Assembly (NCBI GenBank): GCA_023653115.1
Contig: JAMNXO010000003.1
Location: 121,412-185,411, forward strand
Direction: 5' to 3'
Origin: Erythrobacter sp.
GTDB lineage: Bacteria; Pseudomonadota; Alphaproteobacteria; Sphingomonadales; Sphingomonadaceae
Length of the DNA: 64,000 nt
Positions within the stretch are counted from its first letter, which is position 1; every line of letters starts with the position of its first letter. Below the pieces are notes generated by a model, which was given only the letters and a program-made list of their open reading frames with translations, did no database searches and was not told the origin of the DNA. Positions 56,047 to 64,000 of the stretch are shown here, piece by piece. The translations under genes were made by a program, and so were the position numbers.

Positions 56047-59000
56047 ATGGCCGATAACGCTGCCGCCACCACTGCTCCGCTCATCGACCGTGCCGACCTG
56101 CGCCGCGCCTATCGGCAAGAGGAAGAGGCCTGCATTGCCGAGCGGCTTGAACAGGCAGCACCGGCGGCGCGTGTCCATGGGGCTGCGGCGGCGCTGGCGG
56201 TCGATCTGATCGAAGGCGCGCGCGGCAAGAAGGCGAGCGGGATCGACGCGTTCCTGCAGCAATACGGGCTCGATACCGAAGAAGGCATCGCGCTGATGTG
56301 CCTGGCCGAGGCGCTGCTGCGCGTGCCCGATGCCGCCACCGCCGACGCGCTGATCAAGGACAAGATCGGCAGCATCGACTGGGGCGAGCATCTGGGCGAA
56401 AGCACCTCGACCTTCGTCAACGCGGCGACCTTCTCGCTGATGCTGACGGGCGAAGTGCTCGATCCGCCCGAAGCGCATCAGCGCGGCATGGGCTCTGTGC
56501 TGAAGCGCGCGATGAACCGGCTGGGCGAGCCGGTGATCCGCACCGCGACCGGCCAGGCGATGAAGATCCTCGGCGGGCAATTCGTGTTCGGCCGCGACAT
56601 CGACGAGGCGCTGAAGCGCGCCGCGCCCGAACGCGCGCGCGGCATCACCCACTCCTTCGATATGCTCGGCGAAGCGGCGATGACCTTTGCCGATGCCGAG
56701 AAATACCGGCTGGCCTATGAGGCGGCGCTGACGAGGCTGGCGCGCGAAGCGGGCGCAGGCGTGGCCGGATCGCCGGGCATTTCGGTCAAGCTGTCGGCGC
56801 TCTACCCGCAATATACCTACTTCCACGCCGAGGAAGCCAAGGCAGCGATGGTGCCGGTGATCCGCGCGCTTGCGATGAAGGCGCGCGATGCCGACATCCA
56901 TTTCACCATCGACGCCGAGGAAGCCGAGCGGCTCGAACTCAGCCTCGACATCATCGAAACGTTGGTGGCCGACGACGACCTGTTCCGCCGTCCCGATGGC
57001 AGCCGCTGGGAAGGCTTCGGCCTCGCCATCCAGGCCTATCAGAAGCGCGGTGTGGCGGTGTGCGACTGGGCGGGGAAACTCGCCCGCAGGCATGGCCGCA
57101 AGCTGTTCGTGCGGCTGGTGAAGGGTGCCTATTGGGACAGCGAAGTGAAGCTCGCGCAGGTCGGCGGGTACAGCGACTACCCGGTTTTCACCCGCAAGGT
57201 GGCGACCGATGTCAGCTACCTCGCCTGCGCCGCCCGGCTGTTCGAGCACGCCGACGTGCTGCGCCCGGCCTTTGCCACCCACAACGCCTATACGATCGCC
57301 GCGATCAAGCATCTCGCCGAAGGACGGGCCTTCGAATTCCAGCGCCTCCACGGCATGGGCGAGGAAGTTTACGACGCGCTCCACGCGCTTGAAGGCAACC
57401 GGCGCACGCCTGTTCGCACCTATGCGCCCGTGGGCGGGCACAAGGAACTGCTCGCCTATCTGGTGCGCCGCCTGCTGGAGAACGGGGCCAACACCAGTTT
57501 CGTCAACCGCATGGGCGATGCCGGGATTCCGGCGACAGAGCTGGTCGGCGATCCGGTGGCCGAACTCGCCGCGCTCTCGCCCCGCCGCAATCCGGCGATC
57601 CCGCTGCCGACCGCGCTGTTTGCAGACCGCCAGAACAGCGCCGGGATCGACCTTTCCGATCCGCTGGTGCGCGAACCCTTGCTCGCCCGCTTGAAGCTGC
57701 TCGAAGGCGTCCACTGGCGCGCCGAGCCGACCTTCCCGGGCGCTACTGCGGGCGAGACGGCGTCGGTCACATCGCCGCACAATCCCGCCGCGATCATCGG
57801 CACCTGCCGCGATGCCACGCCGCAAGAGGTCGATGCCGCCTTCGCCCGCGCCGCCGCGATCCAGCCGGGCTGGGACGCGCTCGGCGGCGAAGCGCGCGCG
57901 CTGCTGCTCGAAGAGGCCGCCGATCTGTTCGAGCGTCACGCTGACGAATTCCTCAGCCTGTGCCAGCGCGAAGCGGGCAAGACGCTGATGGATTCTGTCC
58001 TCGAACTGCGCGAGGCGGTCGATTTCCTGCGTTACTACGCCCAAGGCGCGCGCCAGCAATTCGGCCAGCCGACGATCCTGCCCGGGCCGACGGGCGAGGA
58101 GAACTCATTGTCGCTTCACGGGCGCGGGGTGTTTGCCACGATCAGCCCGTGGAACTTCCCGCTGGCGATCTTCATCGGCATGGCGGCGGCCGCGCTGGCG
58201 GCGGGCAACAGCGTCATCGCCAAGCCTGCCGAACAGACCCCGCTGATCGCCGCGCTGGCGGTGAAGCTGTGCCATGAAGCGGGCATCCCGCCCGAGGCGT
58301 TCCAGCTGCTCCCCGGCGCGGGCGCTGTCGGGCAGCTGATCACGGCTGACCCGCGGCTTGCCGGCGTCGCCTTCACCGGTTCCACCGAGACCGCGCGCGC
58401 GATCAACCGCGCGCTCGCCAATCGCGACGGACCGATCGCCACGCTGATCGCCGAGACCGGCGGGCAGAACGCCATGATCGTCGATAGCTCCGCCCTGCCA
58501 GAACAGGTGGTGCGCGATGTGCTGGCGAGCGCCTTCCAGAGCGCCGGGCAACGCTGTTCGGCCTTGCGCGTGCTCTATCTGCAGGAAGACATCGCGGGCA
58601 CCGTGCTCGACATGATCCACGGCGGGTTTGCCGCGCTCAAGCTGGGCGATCCGGCGGATCTGGCCACCGATGTCGGCCCGGTGATCGATGCCGAGGCCAA
58701 GGGGCTGCTGGAAGCCCATATCGCCGATTGCACCGCGCGCGGGTTTGCCGTCACCCGCCTGCCCGGCACCCCGGCCACCGGGCATTTCGTTGCCCCGACC
58801 ATCATCGAGATCGGCAGCATCGGCGAACTCGCACGCGAAAACTTCGGCCCGGTGCTGCACGTCGCGCTGTTCAGCGCAGGCGAGCTTGAGCAGGTGGTCG
58901 ATGCCATCAATGCTTGCCGTTATGGCCTCACTCTCGGCCTCCACAGCCGCATCGCGGAGACGCGGCGGCTGGTGCAGGCGCGTGCGCGGGTCGGCAACTT

Positions 59001-59184
59001 CTATGTCAACCGCAACCAGATCGGCGCGGTGGTGGAAAGCCAGCCCTTCGGCGGCGAGGGCCTGTCGGGCACCGGACCGAAAGCGGGCGGCCCGCACTAT
59101 CTGGCGCGCTTTGCCACTGAGCGGGTGATGACGATCGACACCACCGCTGCGGGGGGCAACGCGAGCCTGCTGGCGGCGGGTTAG
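56047..59184 (+). CDS. putA: Bifunctional proline dehydrogenase / L-glutamate gamma-semialdehyde dehydrogenase
   Basis: A 1045-residue enzyme oxidising proline to glutamate in two steps with channelling. The proline dehydrogenase half (about 130-500) has the FAD barrel motifs SVKLSALYPQY, KLFVRLVKGAYWDSEVK and FEFQRLHGMGEEVY. The aldehyde dehydrogenase half (about 560-1030) has ATISPWNFPLAIFIGMAAAALAAGN, FTGSTETARAIN, the catalytic Glu in ETGGQNAMIVDSS and Cys in FQSAGQRCSALRVL. No N-terminal ribbon-helix-helix repressor domain is present, so it is the short, non-regulatory PutA type. Start ATG 56047 is preferred over an upstream in-frame start at 55960. Confidence 0.95.
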   Translation: MADNAAATTAPLIDRADLRRAYRQEEEACIAERLEQAAPAARVHGAAAALAVDLIEGARGKKASGIDAFLQQYGLDTEEGIALMCLAEALLRVPDAATADALIKDKIGSIDWGEHLGESTSTFVNAATFSLMLTGEVLDPPEAHQRGMGSVLKRAMNRLGEPVIRTATGQAMKILGGQFVFGRDIDEALKRAAPERARGITHSFDMLGEAAMTFADAEKYRLAYEAALTRLAREAGAGVAGSPGISVKLSALYPQYTYFHAEEAKAAMVPVIRALAMKARDADIHFTIDAEEAERLELSLDIIETLVADDDLFRRPDGSRWEGFGLAIQAYQKRGVAVCDWAGKLARRHGRKLFVRLVKGAYWDSEVKLAQVGGYSDYPVFTRKVATDVSYLACAARLFEHADVLRPAFATHNAYTIAAIKHLAEGRAFEFQRLHGMGEEVYDALHALEGNRRTPVRTYAPVGGHKELLAYLVRRLLENGANTSFVNRMGDAGIPATELVGDPVAELAALSPRRNPAIPLPTALFADRQNSAGIDLSDPLVREPLLARLKLLEGVHWRAEPTFPGATAGETASVTSPHNPAAIIGTCRDATPQEVDAAFARAAAIQPGWDALGGEARALLLEEAADLFERHADEFLSLCQREAGKTLMDSVLELREAVDFLRYYAQGARQQFGQPTILPGPTGEENSLSLHGRGVFATISPWNFPLAIFIGMAAAALAAGNSVIAKPAEQTPLIAALAVKLCHEAGIPPEAFQLLPGAGAVGQLITADPRLAGVAFTGSTETARAINRALANRDGPIATLIAETGGQNAMIVDSSALPEQVVRDVLASAFQSAGQRCSALRVLYLQEDIAGTVLDMIHGGFAALKLGDPADLATDVGPVIDAEAKGLLEAHIADCTARGFAVTRLPGTPATGHFVAPTIIEIGSIGELARENFGPVLHVALFSAGELEQVVDAINACRYGLTLGLHSRIAETRRLVQARARVGNFYVNRNQIGAVVESQPFGGEGLSGTGPKAGGPHYLARFATERVMTIDTTAAGGNASLLAAG

Positions 59185-59252
59185 GCGCGGGAAAGGGGGA
59201 TTAATCCGCCCCCGCCCTTGCCCCGGCGCGCGCCATGGGGAATCCCTTCGGC

Positions 59253-59807
59253 ATGGCGATTCTCTCCGACAAATGGATCCGCGCCCAAGCGCAGCAGCAC
59301 GGCATGATCGAGCCTTTCGTCGAGGCCCAGCGCCGCGACGGAGTGATCTCCTATGGGCTCTCGTCCTACGGCTATGACGCGCGGGTCGCGCCCGAGTTCA
59401 AGATCTTCACCAATGTCGACAGCTCGGTGGTCGATCCCAAGCAGTTCGATCCCAAGAGCTTCGTCGACCGCGAAACCGATGTCTGCATCATCCCGCCCAA
59501 CAGCTTTGCGCTGGCCCGCACGGTCGAATATTTCCGCGTGCCGGAAGATGTGCTGGTGATCTGTCTCGGCAAGAGCACCTATGCGCGCTGCGGGATTATC
59601 GTGAACGTCACGCCGCTCGAGCCGGGCTGGGAAGGGCACGTGACGCTGGAATTCAGCAACACCACGCCGCTTCCTGCCAAAATCTACGCCAATGAAGGCG
59701 CGTGCCAGTTCCTGTTCCTCAAGGGCAACGAACGCTGCGAGACCAGCTACAAAGACCGCGCGGGCAAATATATGGCCCAGCGCGGGGTGACGCTGCCCCG
59801 GTTATAA
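59253..59807 (+). CDS. dcd: dCTP deaminase
   Basis: A 184-residue enzyme that converts dCTP to dUTP for thymidylate synthesis. Family motifs: [92 protein letters not shown] (active site with the STYAR and Glu of TLEFSN). The ATG at 59253 gives the standard family length; an in-frame ATG at 59235 adds six residues. The 3' end overlaps the convergent small gene by 6 nt. Confidence 0.95.
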   Translation: MAILSDKWIRAQAQQHGMIEPFVEAQRRDGVISYGLSSYGYDARVAPEFKIFTNVDSSVVDPKQFDPKSFVDRETDVCIIPPNSFALARTVEYFRVPEDVLVICLGKSTYARCGIIVNVTPLEPGWEGHVTLEFSNTTPLPAKIYANEGACQFLFLKGNERCETSYKDRAGKYMAQRGVTLPRL

Positions 59808-60230
59808 GCCCTTGCGCCCGAAGCCCGTGGCACCCCGCAACGCCGGACGTATGACCGGCGCGGGCCGCGCGGCAACAGGGGGCGTGTAGACCGGCACCGG
59901 CGGAGGAGCCTCGACCTGCGCTGGCGGCGGTTCGGAAACCGGCGCATCCCCCTGCGCCGCAAGCGCGGCTAGCCCGCGTTGCAGGCGTTCCTCGAAAGTG
60001 CCCTGATCGGCCTTACGCTTGCGCCGAGGCTGGTCTTCCTCTTCGTCGTCGTCACCGCCGTCATAGGTGATCCAGCCGTCGGTCAAAAATTCCACTGCCG
60101 AGGAGATGGCCTCGTCCTTGGCTTCGTCTTTGACGAATTCGGTGAGGTTTTGGAGGAACGTCGGCTTGGGCTCGCGCTCGCGATCGTCGTTCTCGTCATC
60201 CTGCGCCTTGCGCGACGTCCAGAAATCCAT
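59802..60230 (-). CDS. Hypothetical acidic/proline-rich protein
   Basis: A 142-residue protein I do not recognise. The N-terminal 50 residues are charged and helical ([29 protein letters not shown]), followed by a very acidic patch ([11 protein letters not shown]), a basic patch (RRKRK), and a Pro/Ala/Val-rich tail ([18 protein letters not shown]). No signal peptide. The clean coding composition, a six-base overlap with dcd and divergence from the next gene support it being real. Confidence 0.55.
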   Translation of the reverse strand: MDFWTSRKAQDDENDDREREPKPTFLQNLTEFVKDEAKDEAISSAVEFLTDGWITYDGGDDDEEEDQPRRKRKADQGTFEERLQRGLAALAAQGDAPVSEPPPAQVEAPPPVPVYTPPVAARPAPVIRPALRGATGFGRKGL

Positions 60231-60336
60231 CAGCCCGTGCTCCTGCGTGGCCTTTCGCTACGCGGCACGTTACAACCGAGAGGTTGCCAAGCCGCTAAAC
60301 CGGCACCGGCCCGACGACCACGGAGAGACCGACCCC

Positions 60337-61515
60337 ATGACCACATCCCGCGAATTCGACATCATCGTCTATGGCGCCACCGGCTACACCGGGCGGCTCG
60401 TGGCGGAGTATCTCGCCCACCATTATGGCAGCCGCGCGGATGGCCCCAAGTGGGCAATGGCGGGCCGCAGCCTCGCCAAGCTGGAGGAAGTGCGCGATGT
60501 GATCGGCGCGCCGGCCACCACGCCGCTGGTGGTCGCCAATGCCGATGACAGCGCCGATCTCGAAGCGATGTGCAAGCGCACCCGCGTGGTGCTGACCACC
60601 GTCGGCCCGTATCAGCTCTATGGCGACAAGCTGGTCGCCGCCTGCGTTGCCACCGGCACCGATTACGCCGACCTTTGCGGCGAGCCTGCATGGATGGCCG
60701 AGAAGATCGCCGAACATCAGGCGGCCGCCGAAGCCTCGGGCGCGCGCATCTGCTTCTCGTCGGGCTTCGATTCGATCCCCTTCGATCTCGGCGTGATGAT
60801 GACGCAGAAGGCCTGCGTCGAACGCTTCGGCAAGCCGGCCCCACGCATCCGTGGCCGCGTGCGTGCGATGCAGGGCACCTTCTCGGGCGGCACCGCCGCC
60901 AGCCTTGGTGCGACGATGAAAGCGGCGGCGAAAAGCCCCTCGCTCATCAACGTGCTGCGCAATCCCTTCGCGCTCACCCCGGGCTTTGAAGGGCCGGATC
61001 AGCCTTCGGGCATGATCCCGAGCCATGAAGACGATCTGGGCAAGTGGTCCGCGCCTTTCGTGATGGCCCCGATCAACACCAAGAACGTCCACCGCACCAA
61101 CTTCCTGCTCGGCCACCCCTACGGGACCGATTTCAAGTATGACGAGATGATGCTGACCAGCCCCGGCGAAGCGGGCAAGGCAGCGGCCAATGCGGCGCTC
61201 GAATTCATGAAGAACCCGTTCGGCGCCAAGCCGCCCAAGCCCGGCGAAGGCCCGACCAAGGAAGAACGCGAAAACGGCTTCTATGATGTCGTCTTCGTCG
61301 CCGACATGGCCGACGGGGGCCGCCTGCAATTCGGCGTGAAGGGCCGGTATGATCCGGGCTACGGCTCGACCTGCCGGATGCTCAGCGAAACCGGCATCGC
61401 GCTGCTGGCCTGCACCAAGCCGGGCGGGATCGGCACGCCGGGCAGCTTCCTTGGCGAAGATCTGGTCACGCGGCTCGAAGAGCACGCCGAACTGACCTTT
61501 GCGGTGGAGGATTAA
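60337..61515 (+). CDS. Saccharopine dehydrogenase-like NAD(P)-binding protein (trans-acting enoyl reductase family)
   Basis: A 392-residue Rossmann protein beginning with the dinucleotide motif DIIVYGATGYTGRLVAEYLA, then WAMAGRSLAKLEEV, VVLTTVGPYQLYGDKLVAACVATGTDYADLCGE and FSSGFDSIPFDLGVM. This is the arrangement of the saccharopine dehydrogenase-like enoyl reductases known from mycobacterial lipid synthesis (Rv2449c/Rv2953 group) and broadly present in proteobacteria. The ATG at 60337 has GGAGAG upstream. Lipid modification is the best guess; not lysine metabolism. Confidence 0.85.
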   Translation: MTTSREFDIIVYGATGYTGRLVAEYLAHHYGSRADGPKWAMAGRSLAKLEEVRDVIGAPATTPLVVANADDSADLEAMCKRTRVVLTTVGPYQLYGDKLVAACVATGTDYADLCGEPAWMAEKIAEHQAAAEASGARICFSSGFDSIPFDLGVMMTQKACVERFGKPAPRIRGRVRAMQGTFSGGTAASLGATMKAAAKSPSLINVLRNPFALTPGFEGPDQPSGMIPSHEDDLGKWSAPFVMAPINTKNVHRTNFLLGHPYGTDFKYDEMMLTSPGEAGKAAANAALEFMKNPFGAKPPKPGEGPTKEERENGFYDVVFVADMADGGRLQFGVKGRYDPGYGSTCRMLSETGIALLACTKPGGIGTPGSFLGEDLVTRLEEHAELTFAVED

Positions 61516-61528
61516 GCGCAAGCAAAAA

Positions 61529-61567
61529 GGGGCAGCCGGACACCAGACGTATCTGGCCGGCTGCCCC
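61529..61567 (-). terminator. Strong intrinsic terminator after the TonB receptor gene
   Basis: GGGGCAGCCGG (61529-61539) pairs with CCGGCTGCCCC (61557-61567), with an inner CCAGA-CGTA-TCTGG stem. On the minus strand a T5 run follows the stem (A5 at 61524-61528 on the plus strand), giving a typical Rho-independent terminator for the receptor gene. On the plus strand it may also stabilise the reductase mRNA end. Confidence 0.85.
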
Positions 61568-61597
61568 TGATTGCGACCCTACCGGACGCGCAGCGCC

Positions 61598-63778
61598 TCA
61601 GAAGCTGAGACGCACACTCGCGCGGAAGTTGCGGCCCAGCAGCGGCACAAAGTCCTTGGTGAAGCTGGCGTGGCGGCGGCCGTTCACATCGAAGATGTTG
61701 TCCGCTGCCAGCTGCACGGTGACGTTCTGATTGTCCGCAAGCGGCCGCCACGCGACCAGCGCATTGACCAGCGTGAAGCTGTCCGTCGGCGTTTCGAAGG
61801 TCGTCACGCGGTCCTGCTCGGCAAACCACTGCACTTCGCCGCGCACATCGAAGGCGCCCGTCTGCGCTTCCAGTGCGCCGAGCAGGCTCAGCGGCGGAAT
61901 GCGCGGCACGGCGGTGCCATCGGCCAGTTCGGCCTCGATATAGGAAGCGCGCAGATCGGTCAGCAGGCGGAACCCGTCGGCGTCAATCACCGGATAGGAC
62001 AGCTCCGCCTCGACCCCGAAGAAATCGGCATCCTGCTGGAGATACTGGAACACCGGAAGATCATCTTCCTCGGCGCCGGTTTCTTCGAGGAAGATGTAAT
62101 TGCCGAACCACTGCTTGAAGACTGCGAGGCTGAAGGTGCCGGCACCAAGGCTGCCGCGCGCATAGGCTTCAAGCCCCCAGGCGGTTTCGGTGTCGAGGTT
62201 CGGATCGCCGATCTCGAAGGCCTGCGTCGCGATATGCGGGCCGTTGGAGAACAGTTCTTCCGCGCTCGGCGCACGTTCCACGCGCGAACCGTTGATGCCC
62301 ATGCGGACACCTTCGAGCCCTTCATAGACGAAGCCGAGCGCGCCCGAGACCGTGTCGTAGTCATTCTCGATGCCGAGCGTCTGGGCCTTCACCTTGGTGA
62401 ATTCGGCGCGCGCGGCGGCTTCGATCTGGAACGGGCCGGTGCCGAATTCCTGCAGCGTGAAGATCGCCACCTGATCGGTCAGGTTCGGCGCGACATAGGC
62501 TTCAGCCCCGACAGCGAAGAAATCGCGGTGCGTGTATTGCAGGCCGGTCGAACCGCGCAGCGTGCCTTCGGCGTTCTGCACCAGTTCGGCGCGCGCTTCG
62601 ACGCTGGTCGAATCGAAGGTGGTGCCGATCTCGTCGCCTTCAAATTCGGTGTGGGTGTAGTCCGAATAACCGACCCGCAGCTTGAGCCGCTCGAACGCGC
62701 CCTCGCCGAGGTAGATGTCGCCCTTGAAGTCGGCGCGCCACTGTTCGAGGCCGATGGTGACGAGTTCCTCGCCTTCCTCCTCGCCAGCGGCTTCGCCTTC
62801 GCCTTCCTCAGCAGGGTGGTGGCCTGCGCCCGGACGGGTCGGCACGCCGTAGTTCGAATCGTAATAGCCGATCGAGGCGCCGAAGGTGCTTTCGCCGAGG
62901 ATCAGGCCGAGGCCGGCATTGATCGTCCAGCTTTCCGCCGCGCTATTGGGGACCGTGCCGCGCTGGCCGGCCGCCTCGCGCAGTTCTGCGGCTTCATCCA
63001 GCTCGCCTTCGGCCTCTTCCTCTGCCGCATCGGCCAGCAGATCGGCGCGCAGGGCGTCAGCCACCTGGAAGCCGCCGATTTCGATATCGTCGGACTGGCG
63101 CCACGAACCGTCGACGTGGAACACGAGGCTGGAGCCGATCCCGACATCCAGCGAGGCCGCGCCGGTGCGCATATTGCTGGCGCTATCGATGCCGCCAATC
63201 GCATCGAGGTGGAAGTTTTCTTCGGGCATCCGCACCGGAATGCGCTTGTCGATCACATTGACCGCGCCGCCGATTGCCTGGCTGCCATAAAGCAGCACTG
63301 CGGGGCCGCGCAGAACTTCGATGCGCTCCACCGTGATCGGCTCGATCGTGGTGGCATGATCGACCGAGGTGTTCGAAACGTCGGCCGTGCCCACGCCATC
63401 AACCAGCACGCGCACACGCTCGCCCTGCTGGCCGCGCAGCACGGGGCGCGAGGAGCCGGGGGCAAAGCTGGTGGCCGAAACGCCCGGCAGCTTGGTCAGC
63501 AGATCGCCGATCTGGCCGTTCACACCGTCGCGCTGGATGTCACGCGCTTCGAGCACACTGGTGCCGGCCAGCACGTCGAGTTCCTTGAGGCCCGAGGCGC
63601 TGACGATGATGTTGCCCTGATCGTCAGCCTGACGATTGTGCAGGTCATCTTCGACCGGGGCGGTTGCCTGCGGCGGCGTGGCATCCTGAGCCATCGCCGG
63701 GCTGGCTGTGACAGCGATGCCGAGCACCGTGGCAAGAGCAAGACGCGAGGGCGCGAGAGAGATCGTGCGACTGATCAT
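61598..63778 (-). CDS. TonB-dependent outer-membrane receptor, ZnuD-like
   Basis: A 726-residue receptor: signal peptide (RLALATVLGIAVTASPAMAQ), plug domain with LPGVSATSFAPGSSRPVLRGQQGERVRVLVDGVGTADVSNTS and VERIEVLRGPAVLLYGSQAIGGAVNVIDKRIP, then a 22-strand-type barrel ending in NFRASVRLSF (terminal Phe). The segment GTVPNSAAESWTINAGLGL...GASIGYYDSNYGVPTRPGAGHHP resembles ZnuD zinc receptors. Two acidic insertions lie in loops (EEEAEGELDEAAEL near residues 250-265 and HHPAEEGEGEAAGEEEGEE near 320-340), plausible metal-collecting loops. Zinc or another divalent metal is the likely substrate; this is inference. Confidence 0.88.
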   Translation of the reverse strand: MISRTISLAPSRLALATVLGIAVTASPAMAQDATPPQATAPVEDDLHNRQADDQGNIIVSASGLKELDVLAGTSVLEARDIQRDGVNGQIGDLLTKLPGVSATSFAPGSSRPVLRGQQGERVRVLVDGVGTADVSNTSVDHATTIEPITVERIEVLRGPAVLLYGSQAIGGAVNVIDKRIPVRMPEENFHLDAIGGIDSASNMRTGAASLDVGIGSSLVFHVDGSWRQSDDIEIGGFQVADALRADLLADAAEEEAEGELDEAAELREAAGQRGTVPNSAAESWTINAGLGLILGESTFGASIGYYDSNYGVPTRPGAGHHPAEEGEGEAAGEEEGEELVTIGLEQWRADFKGDIYLGEGAFERLKLRVGYSDYTHTEFEGDEIGTTFDSTSVEARAELVQNAEGTLRGSTGLQYTHRDFFAVGAEAYVAPNLTDQVAIFTLQEFGTGPFQIEAAARAEFTKVKAQTLGIENDYDTVSGALGFVYEGLEGVRMGINGSRVERAPSAEELFSNGPHIATQAFEIGDPNLDTETAWGLEAYARGSLGAGTFSLAVFKQWFGNYIFLEETGAEEDDLPVFQYLQQDADFFGVEAELSYPVIDADGFRLLTDLRASYIEAELADGTAVPRIPPLSLLGALEAQTGAFDVRGEVQWFAEQDRVTTFETPTDSFTLVNALVAWRPLADNQNVTVQLAADNIFDVNGRRHASFTKDFVPLLGRNFRASVRLSF

Positions 63779-63801
63779 GGGTTTTCCCGTTGCTTGTATG
63801 A

Positions 63802-63812
63802 GATAACGTATC
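63802..63812. promoter_or_regulatory. Candidate metal-regulator operator upstream of the TonB receptor
   Basis: GATAACGTATC has inverted GATA/TATC ends around ACG, 24 nt upstream of the receptor start. It is AT-richer than its surroundings and roughly Zur/Fur-box-like, but does not match a consensus well enough to be assigned. Confidence 0.25.
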
Positions 63813-63955
63813 GTCCAGCTAGCGCCGGATGCGGCAAATGCAAGGGGAAAAGCCGCAGGCCGCCGCGCGCGCGCCGCCGACTGCGGCAGAAATGCGACAA
63901 CGCCCGCGCACGCGGAAACATGTGCCGGACAACAACGGTTTTGTGGTTTGGAAAA

Positions 63956-64000
63956 TGGAGCGGGCGAAGGGATTCGAACCCTCGACCCCAACCTTGGCAA
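63956..64000 (-). tRNA. tRNA-Gly (GCC), 3' part
   Basis: The minus strand reads TTGCCAAGG (anticodon loop with GCC) followed by a variable loop, the T arm GAGGGTTCGAATCCCTT, acceptor strand CGCCCGC, T discriminator and encoded CCA. It closely follows known bacterial tRNA-Gly(GCC). The 5' half lies beyond the right edge. Confidence 0.9.

Noticed and set aside
1..64000. Insertion sequences, prophage genes, CRISPR arrays and integrase/attachment sites
   Set aside because: None seen: no transposase, integrase or cas-like proteins, no spaced direct repeats and no target-site duplications recognised.

Overview
The window is a GC-rich alphaproteobacterial chromosome segment. Gene content and order suggest Sphingomonadales, probably Erythrobacteraceae: a compact flagellar cluster with FliD, FliS, FlgM and FlgN, a ZnuD-like TonB receptor, and a fused kinase/DUF6285 protein beside an acyl-CoA dehydrogenase. 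This assignment is inference. No insertion sequence, prophage or CRISPR array was seen.

Layout: (1) 1-6347, housekeeping genes: an M1 peptidase cut by the left edge and carrying an apparent frameshift, a DUF5522 protein, glutathione-dependent formaldehyde dehydrogenase, then an acetyltransferase / polysaccharide flippase / alpha-beta hydrolase run. (2) 6350-6500, a boundary with a long hairpin, a GAAA-loop hairpin and a perfect 16-bp parS palindrome. (3) 6498-42766, an almost uninterrupted flagellar regulon: sigma-54 activator, fliE-J, fliK-R, flhB, fliD, fliS (minus strand); flagellin (plus); an ABC-F ATPase; flgB-L with motA and motB (minus); then a second stator-like pair, a diguanylate cyclase, flgA, flgM, flgN, a lytic transglycosylase, flhA and fliA. 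(4) 42771-42867, a REP-type inverted repeat. (5) 42892-64000, metabolic genes: amidohydrolase, bile-acid symporter family protein, acyl-CoA dehydrogenase / kinase / aldehyde dehydrogenase, glutathione S-transferase, mtnP, two secreted proteins, YciI, putA, dcd, a Rossmann reductase, a TonB receptor and a partial tRNA-Gly.

The flagellar genes show a two-tier regulatory design that can be read from the DNA. Five -24/-12 (sigma-54) promoters lie before the activator/fliE operon, fliK, flgB, flgA and the transglycosylase/flhA/fliA operon. Four of them have a palindrome related to GCGGCAAGCGCTTGCCGC centred 87-95 nt upstream of the -12 GC, as expected for enhancer sites of the sigma-54 activator encoded here. 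Late genes (fliD-fliS, flagellin, the second stator-like pair, flgM-flgN) have a shared FliA-type promoter, TAAA-N14-SCCGYTCT. FliA and its anti-sigma factor FlgM are both encoded in the window.

The flagellum looks reduced. FlgD (116 aa), FlgE (271 aa) and flagellin (277 aa) are short, FliM lacks the usual N-terminal CheY-binding peptide, FlhB has NPLH in place of NPTH, and no chemotaxis or flhF/flhG genes are present in the window.
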